A DNA stretch of 64,000 nt. Source: Takashimella koratensis. Taxonomy: Eukaryota; Basidiomycota; Tremellomycetes; Trichosporonales; Tetragoniomycetaceae. The DNA is taken from NCBI GenBank assembly GCA_003116875.1, contig BCKT01000019.1, positions 124,001-188,000 of the forward strand, given 5' to 3'. Below are positions 8,907 through 23,933 of the stretch, in pieces (positions within the stretch are counted from its first letter, which is position 1; each line of letters begins with the position of its first letter). Under the pieces are notes generated by a model. The model did not search any database. It was not told where the DNA came from and saw nothing but the letters and a program-made list of their open reading frames with translations. A program made the position numbers and the translations under genes.

Positions 8907-11900
8907 CTAATAAGGCTTGGCCACCTCTCTATCTCTCAAGAACCCATACTCATCATCTCCCACCTCTTCCTCTTCCTCCTCTACCGGATCAAGATCTGCC
9001 TCGTCCCAGAACCCATCGGTGGGGACGCGGACACGGATCCCGCGCTCGTCCATCAGCGCGACCATGTCTGCGAGTTCGCGCGGGGTGAAGTGGGGTCGAA
9101 GCTGGGCAGTGAATGGGAGCATGTAAAGGTCTGCGGGGATGTCAGTGGTGTGAGAGTTGGGAGCAAGAGAGAAGCAGGGTGGCCATGGCTTCGTCTTTGC
9201 GAGTGGCAGAGGAGCAGGGCAGAGCGGGGCGAGGACTCACCTTTGCACCCGCCGACCGAGTTGATTGCGCGGTAGAGGAGCGCTTTGGCGACTGTGTACC
9301 TGCCTAGTGCCGACTCAAGCTCGATGTAGAGTTTCCACAGAGCTACCGAGTGCTTCCCGCTACAAGAGTCAGCTCGCTAAACAAAGGGAAGATAAGCGAA
9401 AAACTCACGATGCCGAGTTGACACTACGGTCGAGGACCCTTCTGACCCTCTCCGCACCTCCATCCCAGAACGACCTGCTAGACTGACTCTCTGCCCATAC
9501 CGCCCACAACGTCGCGTTGACCCCCGCCCCCTCCTTCGTGAGGTCATCTACCAACCTCTGAATCCGCCCATATACTCGCCCTCCCGCCTCCGTGTAGAGA
9601 TACATCCCCAGAGCCTGGGTATTGTTTGGGAACGCCTTGGTGGCGGACTCGAGGACGTCACGGACGAGAGAACGGGGATGGTCTTTGTGTCGCGATATGT
9701 GAGTAAAAAGGAGACGAAGGAGGAGCTGGTAGGTTTCTTCTGCCTGAGGGTGGGATGGGGGAAGGGAGGAGATCAGAGAGAGGAGAAGGGTCCGGGCGGA
9801 GGTGATTGAGGAGAGAGCAGTAAAGGTCGCAGCGAGAGCACGTCGACTGAGTGAGAGAGGAAGCAGTGGGGCGGAGTAGTACTGATGTCAGCGGGATAAG
9901 ACGGGTTACATACCTGTTTCGCTTTAAGCATGGCGATGGGCGCGGGAGGGGTAGGTACGTAGCTCGGATCAGCCGCTGGAGCCGGGTTCCCTCGACTCGC
10001 AGCCATCACGAGGACGTCGAGACACCTCGCTTCGTCCTCTTCCCATTCCATCTCAACCCACGACGCCCACAACTCGTCCTCGTCCATCTCCGCGTCGGGA
10101 TCGGCACTGGCTGCTTGCCGCTCGTGCGCTGCTTGCAATGCCGTAACGTAGACTTGTCGTGCAGCCGCAGTGTTCCCGCGTGATCGCTCGAGACGTGCGT
10201 ACCCGTCCCAAAGGGCGAGGTTGTCCCGGTCTCCCGAGAGGATCGTCTTGGCGAGTTTGACGGCGCTGGCGTCAGTGGAGATGCGAATGGGACTCACCTC
10301 TTCGTAGACAAGGCTGCCTCGAAGGCGAATGTGCAGAGAACAAAGGTCGGGTCGGGGATGAGTGGGCGCAACATAGCCAGCGCATTTCTATTGTTAACGA
10401 GGACAGGTCCAAACTCACCTGGCAAATGGGACATCGACGTGGTCGAGGTCCACCGCGTCGAGGTCGCGAAACCACGACCCGGGCTTGGCGAGCAGAGTCG
10501 CTCTCTCTGGCACCCAAGATTTCACCGGACATGCAAATGGGCTAGCCAACCTTGCCTGCTCCGGCTCCATCGGTTCCCCGCCGACCGTCTGCCACGCGAT
10601 CCGCCTGTGCAGCTTGGCTGGCCAGAAGCGTGCACGGACGGCATCATTGCTTCCTATCGTCCAGCACAGGTGCGCGTCTGCGGCGGCAGCAGAGGAGGTG
10701 GTTGTTTCTGCGGGGACGAAGGGGAGGCCGAGAAAGTTGAGGAAGGCGTAGACGAGTTGAAGTCGAGCAGACGGGGTGAGGAGGGTGAAGAGGAACGGGG
10801 AGAGGTCAGAGAAGAGGATGACATGGAAAGGGTCGTCTTCAGGTGCGTCGAGGTCGGACGCGCGGCCGGGGCGGGAGTAGGTAGTGTCGGCGCGCTGCTC
10901 CGCTTCGTGCCACCGCAAGAACGGGTCGGGCGTGGGCGCGGGCGTAGAGAGCTGAACGGGTGCGGGAGCAGGTGGCGGGTTAGGATCCGCATGTGTCTTT
11001 TGCCAACCCGTCGCGCCGTCTTCCCCGATCCGAGGAGATTCCGAGTCCCAGTGGTCTTCAAACTCCTCGAGGACGCCTTCGAACCAAGGCTTGCGGTCGA
11101 AGGGGGGTAGAGGGGGGCGAAGGTGTGCCGGTTTGAAAAATGTTCTGGTAGATTGGTCAGAGGACTGCAGGTTTTGCAAGGGATGAGTTCACCTACACTT
11201 CGATGAGAGCCTGGAAGGTGGCGACGGCTCGTTCAGTGTACCCTGCTTGTCGAAGGAACAAACATGCACGGAGGAAGAGGTACACCTGATTCTCTTCCCT
11301 CGCTTGAGGGTCGGACACGATCTCGTCTGATGCCAGTTTGTCTAGACACTCGATGTAGACGTCGATCACCTCATCTACGCCACCTCCTCCGCCTTCGCCT
11401 CCTTTACCAGCACCCAACCCCTGCCCCTCTCTCCATTCGATATACCCCAGCCACAACCGCATCATTCCAACTTCCGCGGCTCCGGCCTGCGCCAGCTCAC
11501 GCAAGACATTGCGCCACCGTTCTGTCACTTTGGCAGGGGGCCAGAACGCCTCGGCCGCTGCTAGGTACGCAAGGTGCAGTTCTGGGCTTGCAAAGTTTTG
11601 CGCAACCTCGAGCGCGCGGGCGAGTATGGAGAGGGTAACTTCAGACTCGGCGCGAGTGGGGACGGGCGTGAGCGTATGGAGTTTAGAGTAGGTTAGCCAG
11701 CTGGGCACATCGGTAGGGGTTGAGCGGAGGTGTCGTTCGAATTCAGCGGTGCGGGCGAGTAACTGAGTCTCGGCGGTAGACGCCGGGCCTAGGGAGCGGA
11801 GGAACTCAGAATCAGAGTCAGGCTCGACGTCATGAGATATACTGCGATAGTCGGGTTCTTCCCGCGGTGCGGGCCGTTCGAACGGGGTAAAGCTCGAGGT

Positions 11901-12944
11901 CAGGTCGAGTGAGCCGTCAGAGGGGCGTAGGAGGATTCGGATATGTTGCGCGCTCTCGGGACGGAAGATGTGTCGAGGAATCTGAGGGGTGAGTCAGCTG
12001 AGGGCCATTCGGCATGAGAAGCTCACATATGGTTTCCCGGCTGGAGCGATTTCGACGCCCTTCTCTGTTCTCTCGCGGGAGTAGACGACCCGTAAGCCAG
12101 TGGGCAGACCAAGTACTCGAACATCTGTAATGTCAACGCTAGCTCATTTTGCCGCGAGGACATTGAAGCTAGGCTGTGTCTTGTGTAAGTGAAAGACATA
12201 TACTTACCATCACGACGGTACCGCGGCGCAGAGTGTGACGTGGTCAGGCCGTACCGAACCGCGTCTTTATCCCCGACCACATCGACGAACGACGCCTTTG
12301 CGGAAGTCTACAATGATCAGTAGAGCTTCAAGACTGAGCATTTCAAGAGCTGACGCCCGAATCCAGGTAAGATCTCTACTCACTGGATCAACGTCATCTT
12401 CGTACCGCGCAACCTTCTTGCCAATTTCGTACCACGGCACCCCCTGCTCACTCTGCACGTACTTCTCCACTTCCTTTCTCCCTCCCGACTTCGCCTCTCC
12501 TCTAGCCAGAGCCTCTGCTTCGTCCCTTTCTCTTGCGCGCCGCCGCTCTTTATCTCGCCGCCGAGCATCACGCTCATCTTCCCTCTCTCGCTCACGGTCG
12601 CGGTCATCTCGCTTCGACCGGCTATCGTGATCTCGACTATGTTTTGAGCGGCGGTCGCGGTGAGAGTCTTCGTCGCGGCTCGAGCTGTGCTTGGACCTGT
12701 GACGATCTCGCTCGCGTTCGCTATCACGATGCTTGTGATCCCCCCGCTTAGACCGATCTTGTCCATGTTCCCTTTCCCTTTCCCTCTTCTCCTCCCTCGA
12801 ACGCTCACGCGGGGCCTTACTCCCACTCAGCTCGGGGAGGTCTGGAAACGACGCAAACGACGGCGGCTTGCTCGACTCTCCCTTGGACCCGCTACCGAGC
12901 TGGGGCAGGTCTGGGAAGGAGAGGAACGCCGGTGGGTTGGACAT
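8907..12944 (-). CDS. NRDE2: NRDE2-family nuclear RNA-surveillance protein (about 1175 aa)
   Basis: Ten exons can be followed: 12384-12944, 12208-12307, 12027-12124, 11197-11981, 10419-11144, 10298-10387, 9914-10265, 9409-9881, 9241-9359 and 8907-9130. All phases agree. The N-terminus (MSNPPAFLSFPDLPQL) is followed by a long Arg/Ser/Asp/Glu region typical of nuclear RNA factors. HAT-like helical repeats come next, including ERHLRSTPTDVPSWLTYSKL and WLGYIEW. The family signature is the stretch with HWDSESPRIGEDGATGW. The C-terminus keeps LRPHFTPRELADMVALMDER and ends in an acidic tail. NRDE2 homologues act with the Mtr4 helicase in nuclear RNA decay and in small-RNA silencing; this role is known for the family and not shown here. 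Identification rests on recognised motifs. Confidence 0.85.
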
Positions 12945-13140
12945 GGGGTGGCGATGAAAGATGGTCAGAACGGAGAAGGTTGGTGAGATTTCGAAAACAA
13001 ATGAACCGATTGACCTCCACCGGGCCACCGATACCACCAAACAGGCTCCAACCTATGCTCGCCGTAAACTCGTTACATGTCACAAAGTCCCTATGGTACA
13101 AACATAACTGTAGAACAAGACTAAATCTAAGATGAAGTGG

Positions 13141-14339
13141 CTAGACAAGCAAGACGGCGTTGATGCAGCCGTCGTTCTCCGGGTTGTTGGTGATCTGGGC
13201 GTATTCTGGGGACGTCAGCTGAGAATGTACGTAGGAATGTCAGCTGTCGACTTACTCGACCAAACAACCTTGCCGCCGGTGGTGACCATACCGAGCTCGC
13301 TGACGTTGACCTCGACGACGGTACCCTTGGTAAGGACGCCTACATGTAAGCACGATCTAGGACTGGGGCTTACCGAGCGAGGTGTACAAAGGAGACTGAG
13401 GGTTCTTCTTGACGCCGAGAATGGGCAGCTGGAAGGTGGTCTTCAACTCGGCTGAGAGGTTAACCTGGAAGTTGTTAGAACTCACGATGTGTCACATGCG
13501 CCTTGTTCATACGCAGACCCATAGGCCGGATGAATCGCTGACGGGATTAGCCAAGAGCTAGAGCGGAAGAATTTGACAGTTCAAACCAGAGCCCGGACCA
13601 CCACTGACCTCCAGCTTGACCGGCTTTCGTGTGAAACCCTCGCCGACAAAAGTCATCTTGTTGACCATACGCTTCCAGCTCTTGTTCTTGTGCTTTCCGG
13701 TCTTGATGACCTTGAACATCTCCTCTTCGGCGATACCACGGACCTTGGGCAAGGGCACAGCGTATTTTGCCGCCTTGTCCTTTCGTCGGTCCTTGATCGC
13801 TGACGAGAGGGCTTTGGCGTCCTGTGGGGTGAAAGGGTCAGCTTGATATTACAGAAACAAGAGCTTGCCAACACCCACCTTTTGACCCTCGCGATCGAGC
13901 AGATACGTCGGGAGCGCGCCCTCCTTGACAGCACCGTCGTCCTTTTGCTTGACGTTGCGCTCGTCGTGCGCCTTGAGCCTCTTCTTCATCTCAATCTTCT
14001 CCGAGTGTCGCTTGGCGTGGTGCAACTTGGCCTTGTGACCAAACATCTTCTGCGTCACCGCCGAGTTCTTGTGCACCTCACGCGCCTCCCTCTTGCGCCT
14101 GCCTCGGGTTAGCTAGAGCCAAAGCGACATTAAATTGAGCTACACCCACTTCTTCTCCTCGTGATCGAGCCTGCGACCATGCCGCTTGAGGTGCTCCTCC
14201 ATATACTCGTTCTGCAAAGGTTAGTCATGGACGCGAGAGGAAAGGTGAGAGGATGTCCGGGTGGACACAGGGGAGACCTACCTGGGGCTAGAGAAACGTC
14301 AGCACTGCGCTTCAAACGACACGAGGTGGTGCTTACCAT
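13141..14339 (-). CDS. NSA2: Ribosome biogenesis protein NSA2 (260 aa)
   Basis: Nine exons give 260 aa, the usual NSA2 length. They are 14337-14339, 14282-14287, 14150-14211, 13879-14098, 13609-13821, 13486-13537, 13374-13451, 13256-13339 and 13141-13205. The first coding exon is only the ATG and the second is a 6-nt microexon encoding Pro-Gln, which together give the family start [20 protein letters not shown]. The rest is highly conserved: [40 protein letters not shown] and the beta-rich C-terminal domain ending [14 protein letters not shown]2 is a pre-60S assembly factor needed for 27S rRNA processing. It is divergent from PXR1, another ribosome and nucleolar gene. Confidence 0.95.
14282..14287 (-). 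other. NSA2: 6-nt microexon of NSA2
   Basis: On the minus strand CCCCAG sits between an acceptor (TCTCTAG) and a donor (GTAGGT). It supplies Pro-Gln between the lone ATG exon and the exon starting AACGAGTATATG. Both flanking introns have consensus branch sites (GCTGAC and ACTAAC). Without it the conserved N-terminus MPQNEY cannot be made. Confidence 0.85.
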
Positions 14340-14595
14340 GTTGGGCGATGTTCTCCTGGGTCGTGGTGGTGGTTACAAGGGTCTAGTCTAGGTGGATGCG
14401 TCTGTCTAGCAACTTGTCAGACGAGGTGGACAGTGGAGAGACGACAAAAAAAATAATCCAGATGCAGGATCCAGAATGGGCTTGCCACCCTGAGGTTAAA
14501 TTTTTGATTCCGCCGGAGCCCGGTAATCGTGCCTGGATCATGGTTCAAAATTTCAGTCCTCCTTCGCTATCTCCCACACCATCAACACCACCACC
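14340..14595. promoter_or_regulatory. Shared divergent promoter NSA2/PXR1
   Basis: The 256 bp between the NSA2 and PXR1 start codons must hold both promoters. It contains a short A run (GACAAAAAAAATAATCC) near 14444-14460 and CT- and CA-rich leaders toward each ATG. Co-regulation of two ribosome-biogenesis genes is plausible but inferred from layout only. Confidence 0.6.
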
Positions 14596-15820
14596 ATGGG
14601 TCTCGCAGAACGAAAAGTAAAGCGTGAGTCTCATCTTACGGGCCCTTACTGATTCCAGAACGCATCGGGTACGACCCGCGGAACCTGACATGGTCCAACG
14701 ATACCTCGCGGTTCTCGTACAAGCACATGACGGCGCTCGGGTGGAAAGAGCAGAGTGGGATTGGGCGCGACTTGGAGGGCAACGCAAACCACATTGCTGT
14801 CGCGAGGAAGCTGGATAACAGTGGTATCGGTATGGGAAGAGCCAGGACGGAGGGGGAAGAGCAGAGTGCGGGTGCTGGGAGGGCTGGAGCGGGCTTGGAG
14901 GATGTGTTGAAGCGACTCGCTGGGTCGGCTAGTCCATCACCTGCTGCAAGCTCGCCTGCGCCCGAGGAAGCTGGCCCATCTGTTCCTTCGAGCTCGGTGA
15001 AGAACCGCATTGCGTGGGTGTAGCAGCTGGATCCGACCTAGGTTTCAAACCGCTGACACGCCGCAGATCACGTCAACGCCACCTCAACTCGAAGCGTCTC
15101 GCGTCGTCGTCTCCAGCTGCACTTGCCGAGATTCTCGGTGTGCCTGTGAGCTCTCTTCCAGCGTCGCCGGTCGCGTCGCCTGCACCACAGGCTGCTTCTC
15201 CCGCCGGGCAATCTTCCACACCGACTCCCGAGCCGACACGGACCGAAACGCCCACCCCCGCCGAGCCTGAACGCACCGACGACGGTTTGACAAAATCCAC
15301 CATGTCTGTTGCCGACTACTTCCGCCAGAAGCTCAGGGAGAAGGCACTGGCACGGCAAGCTGCGAGCGGGTCAGTCACGCCTGTGCCCGAAGTCCCGGTG
15401 GCAGTGAAGGAGGAGAAAATTGTGGGTGAAGTGGCATGGGAGGGGACGAAGGTGGCATTTGAGGAGACCAAGACGGAGTTGGCTGATTTGGGTGGGGACG
15501 AGGAGGAGGAGCAGGTGAAACCAAAAGAGAAGAAGGTCAAGGGCAAGGGGAAAGCTGAGGAGCGCGTTGAGAGTAAAGAGGAGCGTGCCGCTAGGAAAGA
15601 GGCCAAGCGGTTGAAGAAACTTGCCAAGGAGGGCGCCTCTGGCTCTGGTTCCGACGCCGCTGCGACTCCATCAGACGAGGTGTCAGAGAAGGAGGCCAAG
15701 CGGAGACGGAAAGAGGAGAAGCGAGCCAAGAAGGCGGAAGTGGCGGATGGCGAGAGCAAAGAGAAGAAGGAGAAGAAGCGGAAGCGAGAGGGCGAGGACG
15801 ACGGGAAGAGGAAGAAGTAG
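14596..15820 (+). CDS. PXR1: PXR1/PINX1-type G-patch protein (378 aa)
   Basis: Three exons: 14596-14623, 14659-15013 and 15067-15820, with phases agreeing. The N-terminus MGLAERKVKQRIGYDPRNL and the G-patch (KHMTALGWKEQSGIGRD and on, then NANHIAVARKLDNSGIG) are diagnostic of Pxr1/PinX1. A Pro/Ser-rich linker follows, then a conserved motif TMSVADYFRQKLREKALA, and finally a long Lys/Glu/Arg tail with nuclear-localisation character. The family acts in the nucleolus in rRNA and snoRNA maturation, activating the Prp43 helicase through the G-patch. It can also inhibit telomerase. Confidence 0.92.
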
Positions 15821-17029
15821 GCGTGTATGTAACTGAATAGATTGTATGTATGCTACATGAGACGGATACCTTTGTGACGTGAGAGTCTGTCACATACCAA
15901 TGGCATATCCGGCGTCACTCAGGTCTACCAGTGCCACAGGGGTGGAGTTGTCTGTGAATCCTGATTGTCCTATCTCTGACCGGGGTTACCTGATCGGCAG
16001 GGACTGATACCTGATACCCGCTCTTCCTCCGCAGTGCGTGTCTCGTCCAGACAACCGCCGTTCACCTTCCTTTTCTCGCTCCGCGCCACTCACACCTTTC
16101 CCACCTTGCCGTCAGTCATTCTTGCTATCGGCCTGCAACGCCACAAGAGTTACTTTCCATCGGCGTTACCCTCGTTTCGATTCCCCGAATCGCCGAAACG
16201 CCGACCAAATCGTCTTTATGCCGCCCAGAGTGACATTGAGAGTGTCACGGCAGTGTGGCACTTTTACTATGAGCGCTCTCGTTGGCTGGTTTAATGCACC
16301 CTTTGCCCCTTGCGTCGTTCCCCTTGTCCCCGGCTCTCGCCCTGTACTCCCCCCTTGCCTCCCTTCCAGCCCCTACCTGCCACGACACACCAATCCACAC
16401 TGTACCACGCACCCCACGCCCCACTCGACTGTCCTTTTTTTTTTCTTCACCCTCGTCTCGTCTCTTTTTCTCTTTCTCTTCTTCTCTTTTCCTCACAAAA
16501 AGTTTCTCAGAAACTCCATCTCCTCTACTCAGTGAGTACCAAGCTTGTGGCTGCTGTTCCCATCATCTCCACGCATCTCCCAACTGCCCCTCCTCGCTGT
16601 CTCTGCGTTGCTCGTTGTGTCCTTCGTCGCCAGGCGTCGGCGTGACGAGTCGTGAGAAAAAAAAAAGCTGGTGGGGTAGTTCAGCGGCGAGTAACGCGAG
16701 CACTTGCGCGTCGTACACCCGTGTCTCAGCCTGTCTTGCTAGCATCCATCTCCTAGTCTCTGTCCCCAGCTCCTGCTCCATTCTCGTAGCTGTTCAAGAC
16801 ATGGTTGCTCGCGATCTTGTCGAGCTTGGACTGCCTCCTGGCTGCATTCCCCTTATCTCCTTTGAAAATTTGCCCCACTCCACCGAGTCGTTCAACCACG
16901 CTTTCGCGTCTTGCCACCCGTCTGCCACTCTCCCTGCATTCGTTCTCCCGCTCTTAATATCACCACACCAAACACAAGAGCATGCACTGACGATCCCCAG
17001 CTCTACCTACTTCTTCATAACTTTTCAAA
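15821..17029 (+). promoter_or_regulatory. TEF1 promoter and leader with a likely 5'UTR intron (16532-17000)
   Basis: No protein gene is supported here. The DNA is increasingly C/T-rich toward TEF1, with a T-rich tract at 16434-16445, as in strong basidiomycete promoters. A good donor (GTGAGTACC at 16532) and an acceptor (CACTGACGATCCCCAG ending at 17000, with its own branch site) define a 469-nt intron in the untranslated leader. This resembles many fungal TEF1 genes. A 294-codon open frame through this stretch is judged spurious. Confidence 0.6.
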
Positions 17030-19428
<2,399 letters not shown>

Positions 19429-21040
19429 TCTGCGTGATCCTGCGGTCGTTTCGTTTTCCAATCAATTTTCTGTACATCGCCATGCATATGGTCGTGAAAG
19501 CAGAGCAAACCTCATGAAAGCGGAGCAATCATTTGTCATAGTCATGCTACTAACGCGAGCAAAGCCACGTGCCCTCTGGTCCTCCTGAGCATGCTAGAGG
19601 CCTGTTGGAGCTATCAGGAGCTGTCAGTCCTTGGGGATATCGCGTATCGGTCGTGTATAGTGGCTGGAGGGTGTTGGGGAAGATCGGAAGGGTCCCCAGT
19701 CGACGTCGTCATGTAGGTCGAGTTCAACCGTAACCCCGCCCCGGCAAGTTCTCAGGGGGGTAATCGGGGGCGTAGATTTCATTTTCGGTGTCGGCGAGGA
19801 CGGTCGTATGAGTAGAATGCATGGAACGATGGAGATGAAGTTGGAAGGGTCGGGACGAGGCTCGAGAATGATGAGATGGACGAGGATGGTGGTCAGTGCC
19901 ACACTAAGGAAGTTTATGTGGGTGGAGAAAATAAACGAGACACGTGACTACCCCGCTGCCACCCACCCACAGCTGCCCCCCTCCCCAGCCCACGGCATCG
20001 TCGACAATGGCAAGCTGCATGCATTCTTCAAGGCTCTCTGTGACCCAAGCCTCCTCCAGGCGCTCCCCTCCCCCCCCCCCCCCCCCCCCCTTCCTCCCTC
20101 CCCTCCCACCAATGCCCCAACCCCAACCCTCCAACCCCACCTCTTCCTTTTCCCTCTCCAACTTTCACCCTAGCGCCTGAGTGAAAGGGAGCAGTAGCCC
20201 TGGTTGTGGGTGGCGCGGCGCTCGACGACTTGGGCCAGTTCTCCAGGTCTCCTGTCTTCTTTCTTCTTTTCTCTGAAAAATTCTAGTGGCCGTTTCTCTC
20301 ATACCGTAGACAAGGCACTGCGATGGGATACATGCATGGATGTCAACAAGACCCGGACTGAATTGAATAGAGGGGGTTGAATTTGGGTGGGGGAAATAAA
20401 CAGTGCCACTGCCACGGTTGGAAGGGACTTGACACGCGAGCGCGCCGGGACAAGTCCACCTACTCGCAGACCACTTTTGACTTTCCCATCTTCCCATCCA
20501 CATCCCATCCATCCCACTCCCACACCCATCCCCCATCCCACTCGCCATCCAGCCCACGACACATACGATACAGAGCAGTGCTCGACCCTCACGCTCACTC
20601 GCGCACTCGCTCACTCCCTTGCTTACGCTAACGACCGGTAAGTTCACCCCTCGATCCACGCGGGCGGTGTTAAAAAAAGAACCGCTCCTTGCCTTGCCCG
20701 AGCCCAGGTCTCACACAAGGCTGACGCCCGGTCGCCTAGCCAACAGATCATTCAGACAAACAGAATCCACCCTTCGTGCTGTGTTCTCGATTCACCCGAC
20801 AAGCACCATCCCTTGAGCACCCCTTGACCCATCCCTACCCACGACACACGGACCATCATAGCGATCAGTGATCCATCAGCCAATCACTGTCAGTCAGCTA
20901 CACGCCCCGACGCCCCTTGAGTCGCACCTGTAGCCACGGCAGCGCCGTAACCCATAGCAGCGCTAGTCACTCGTACGTCGCAACCACTCACATCACTTTT
21001 CGCCGCTAACCACCTTTCAGACTTAATCCATCAATTTACC
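19429..21040 (+). promoter_or_regulatory. Intergenic region and VTS1 leader with a likely 5'UTR intron (20638-21020)
   Basis: No protein gene is supported in these 1.6 kb. There is a C run of about 21 nt at 20070-20090, a CACGTG E-box near 19941, and a C/T-rich leader with CCCATCC and CACTCG repeats around 20490-20620. A donor (GTAAGTTC at 20638) and an acceptor (GCTAACCACCTTTCAG ending at 21020) suggest a leader intron just before the VTS1 ATG. Confidence 0.5.
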
Positions 21041-23220
21041 ATGGCCTCTACACTTCGCCCGCACCGATCCCCTTCGCCTACCCCTCCTCCACCCTCTGTC
21101 AACCCTTCCAACCCGGCCAAACTCACCCGCCAGTCACTCGGCCCGCCTACGACGACGAATGGCGCTGCGGCGCGCGGTTTCGCAGGCCTCGGCATCGCGG
21201 GCGGAGCGACGGGACCCAGCGGCGTCTCTGGTCAGCCTCGACACGCAAGCAGCTCGGTCGCTCTGGGTAGCGGCGCGGGGATCCCGACAGCGAGAGAGAG
21301 CCTGTCGCCCCGACCTTCGCTGGGAGCGACCCACGCCCGACCAGGAGTCGCGGGTAGGCCGAGCTCAGAGTTTATCCCATCGGGAGCAGGGAGGGAGACG
21401 AGGACGCCAGAGGCGGAGCACATCGATCAGTGGTTTCAGCATCTGGCAAGCTGGGAGACGACTTTGGAGGAGATGGCCGCCGCCAGCACCGACCAAAACT
21501 TTACCGAAGAGCTCGGCGCGATCGAGCAGTGGTTCCGCGTTCTGTCCGAGGCTGAACGTACCGCCGCTCTCTACAGTTTGCTCCAACACTCGACTCCCGT
21601 GCAGATCCGCTTCTTCCTGAGCGTTCTCCACCACATGGCCCAATCGGACCCGATGACCGCGCTTCTCTCGCCCAACCCGATGCTCGCTGGCAACCCGTCG
21701 TTCGGTGCACAGATGGAAGCAGCGAAACCGTCCGCCACGGCAGGCCTCAAATCCCCCTCTGCTGGCGGTGGCGGCGCGGGTTTCTCTGGCTCGCCCTACC
21801 TCGCCACCGACGACAAGGCTCGTGCCGCTGCAGCGAGGCAGAACCGTATTTCCGCTCCCGGTACCCTCGCATCCGACGGCCGCTGGGCTAGCCAGCTCGA
21901 CCAGGTGATTGAGCGCGGCGCGTCCCCAGGCGTCGAGAGCAGCGCATCGGGACGAAGCCGTAGCCCCGGTATTGACATTCGACCCAAGAGCACCGACTTT
22001 GCTGGCGCGGCCCACGACGGTGCGTCGTACCCGCGTTCCCCACGCCAGTCCAGCGGCCTTGGCGTGGACGCCTCGACCGCTGCTGCGGGGCTCGCGTCCC
22101 CTGCCAGCCCGCTGCTGAGCGGCAACTGGGCGAGCATGGTCAACACCCCTGTCGTACCCATGTTCACCGACCCGAAAATTGACAACCTCGGCGCTGCGAT
22201 CAACGCCCAGCTCGGCCGCGTCAACCTCGACGACCCGACAAAGTACCGCCGACCTGGTGCAGGCACGGGCTCGACCAGCCGAAACGTCTCGGGCGCGTCG
22301 GGACAGTACGACGATGCCGAGTCCGGGCGAGGTAGCCCGTACAATGTCTGGCCGCGGTCGCCGGTTCTCCCGGGGACTGGCGAGTTTGGTCTCGGTGGTG
22401 GTATGGGTGACCCGTCTCTTGCTGGTCTCGGGATGAACTTTGCCGGTCTCGGTGGACTCGGTATGGGCGGGGGTAACGGCATTAACGCGGCGACCGCTGC
22501 TGCGCTCGGTGGACTCGGGATCAACCAGCTCAACGCGAACGCGATGCATGTCCTCGCGATGGCTCAGGCACAGGCTCAAGCCCAGGCCCAACTCAACACG
22601 GCTGCATCTTTTGCGTCCTCGGGGTACGGCGGTGGGCCCGGTGGGCTCAACCTCCCTCGAGGCGGTGGACAGAGGCAGCAAGGTGGACCAGGGGCTGGCC
22701 GCAAGTCGCCCCTTCTTGGTGCAGGTGGGATGCACAAGGGTTCCCACTCGCCATCTCCAATGAGGGACACAGCCAGTGCCGCGCAGGGTGGCGGTGGAGC
22801 TGGAGGTGGAGCAGGCGTCGCGGGTCCAGAAGACGTGGATATCAAGGTCTTGGAGGATACGTCAAACTGGCTGCGTGTTTTGCGTCTTCACGTGAGTGTG
22901 GGCAAAGGCAGGGTATCATACAGAGCAAAGCTGATAGACTGGCAGAAATACACGACCAACTTTGAAACCACGCCTTGGCGCGATATGGTTGCTATGGTCG
23001 ACAAGGACTTGCAAGACAAGGGTGTTGCTGCGCAGGGCGCGAGGTCAAAGTTCCTCAAGGTGAGCGGAAGGCTCTGTCTGAGTATCGCGTAAGAATTGTG
23101 ACCTGAGCTAATGATTTCTAGGTCTTCTATAACGTCCGAACCAAGTTCGACATGCCTCACCCCGAGGGTCAAGAGGAGTACGCTCCTGGTGCCGTGACCG
23201 TCAAGGAGGAGCCCAAGTGA
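21041..23220 (+). CDS. VTS1: Vts1/Smaug-type RNA-binding SAM protein (687 aa)
   Basis: Exons 21041-22891, 22946-23059 and 23122-23220. The N-terminus is disordered (Ser/Pro). A conserved family region follows around residues 125-205 (HIDQWFQHLASWETTLEEMA, then VQIRFFLSVLHHMAQSDPM). The long middle is low-complexity, Gly/Met/Leu-rich with an Ala-Gln run (MAQAQAQAQAQAQ). The C-terminal SAM domain spans both small introns: DTSNWLRVLRLHKYTTNFE, MVAMVDKDLQDKGVAAQGAR and KFLKVFYNVRTKF. Vts1 binds Smaug-recognition hairpins and recruits Ccr4-Not to deadenylate mRNAs. The SAM domain fit is strong. Confidence 0.93.
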
Positions 23221-23933
23221 TCGACCCTTGCGTATACAGCAAGATTCCCCAACGAAACAAAACGAAAGAAAAAGACCAAAGATCAAAGATCAACAAAGAA
23301 TCAATGTACATTCTCAAGACCCACCAGGCTACCGAAGGCGCAACGCGCGTCGTTGACCTCAGCCTAAATGACCACGCAATACTTTTGAACGACGTCGATG
23401 AGGAGGAGGTTGGTTAGATACCCGCGACTCGAGCGTTGACTTGGCTGTCAGTTGTCAACCTCTTTGTCTGTCTTCTTTCTTGTTATCTCTTCTTCTCTTT
23501 GCTTTTGCTTCTATCTCCTTCCCTTCTCTTTTGCTTATTCTATCTTCTATTCAGACTTCTTTCTTCGATCGTCTGCACACGCCTCTCCCATTGTCCCGTT
23601 TCCGCCCTGTTGTTCGTTATCTCTTCCCCTTTGGCTCTACTATTCACCTGCCTCCCATCCGTACCAATGCTGTTCTGGCTTCGATACCTCCGTGTCCATC
23701 TCCACGCATGCGTATACCGCGTGCTTGCTGTGTTACTTGCTTCTATCTGACGTCTTTCGTGTCCACCATGTGCCCTGCCCCAAATATGCATTCGCCCCAG
23801 TCGATTACTGTGCTTCGTCCCAATTTTTACTCACCGCCACAACCGACTTGGCGATCAACGCGTTCTTCAAGTCCACCTTTCACTGCTTCCATTCTCCAAT
23901 CTCTCACTCCCACCCAAACCCACACCCATACTC
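23221..23933 (+). other. Intergenic: VTS1 3' region and TVP23 promoter
   Basis: No gene seen. The stretch is strongly T/C-rich from about 23450 to 23640, then CA/CT-rich up to the TVP23 ATG, with CACACCC repeats just before it. This matches a long pyrimidine-rich leader. Confidence 0.5.

Noticed and set aside
16668..16740. tRNA-like D-arm (GGGTAGTTCAGCGGCGAG) in the TEF1 leader
   Set aside because: No matching acceptor stem or T-arm was found downstream, and the site lies within the likely leader intron.
21365..22747. 460-codon minus-strand frame over VTS1
   Set aside because: It is the antisense shadow of a GC-rich coding exon whose sense strand encodes a well-supported protein.
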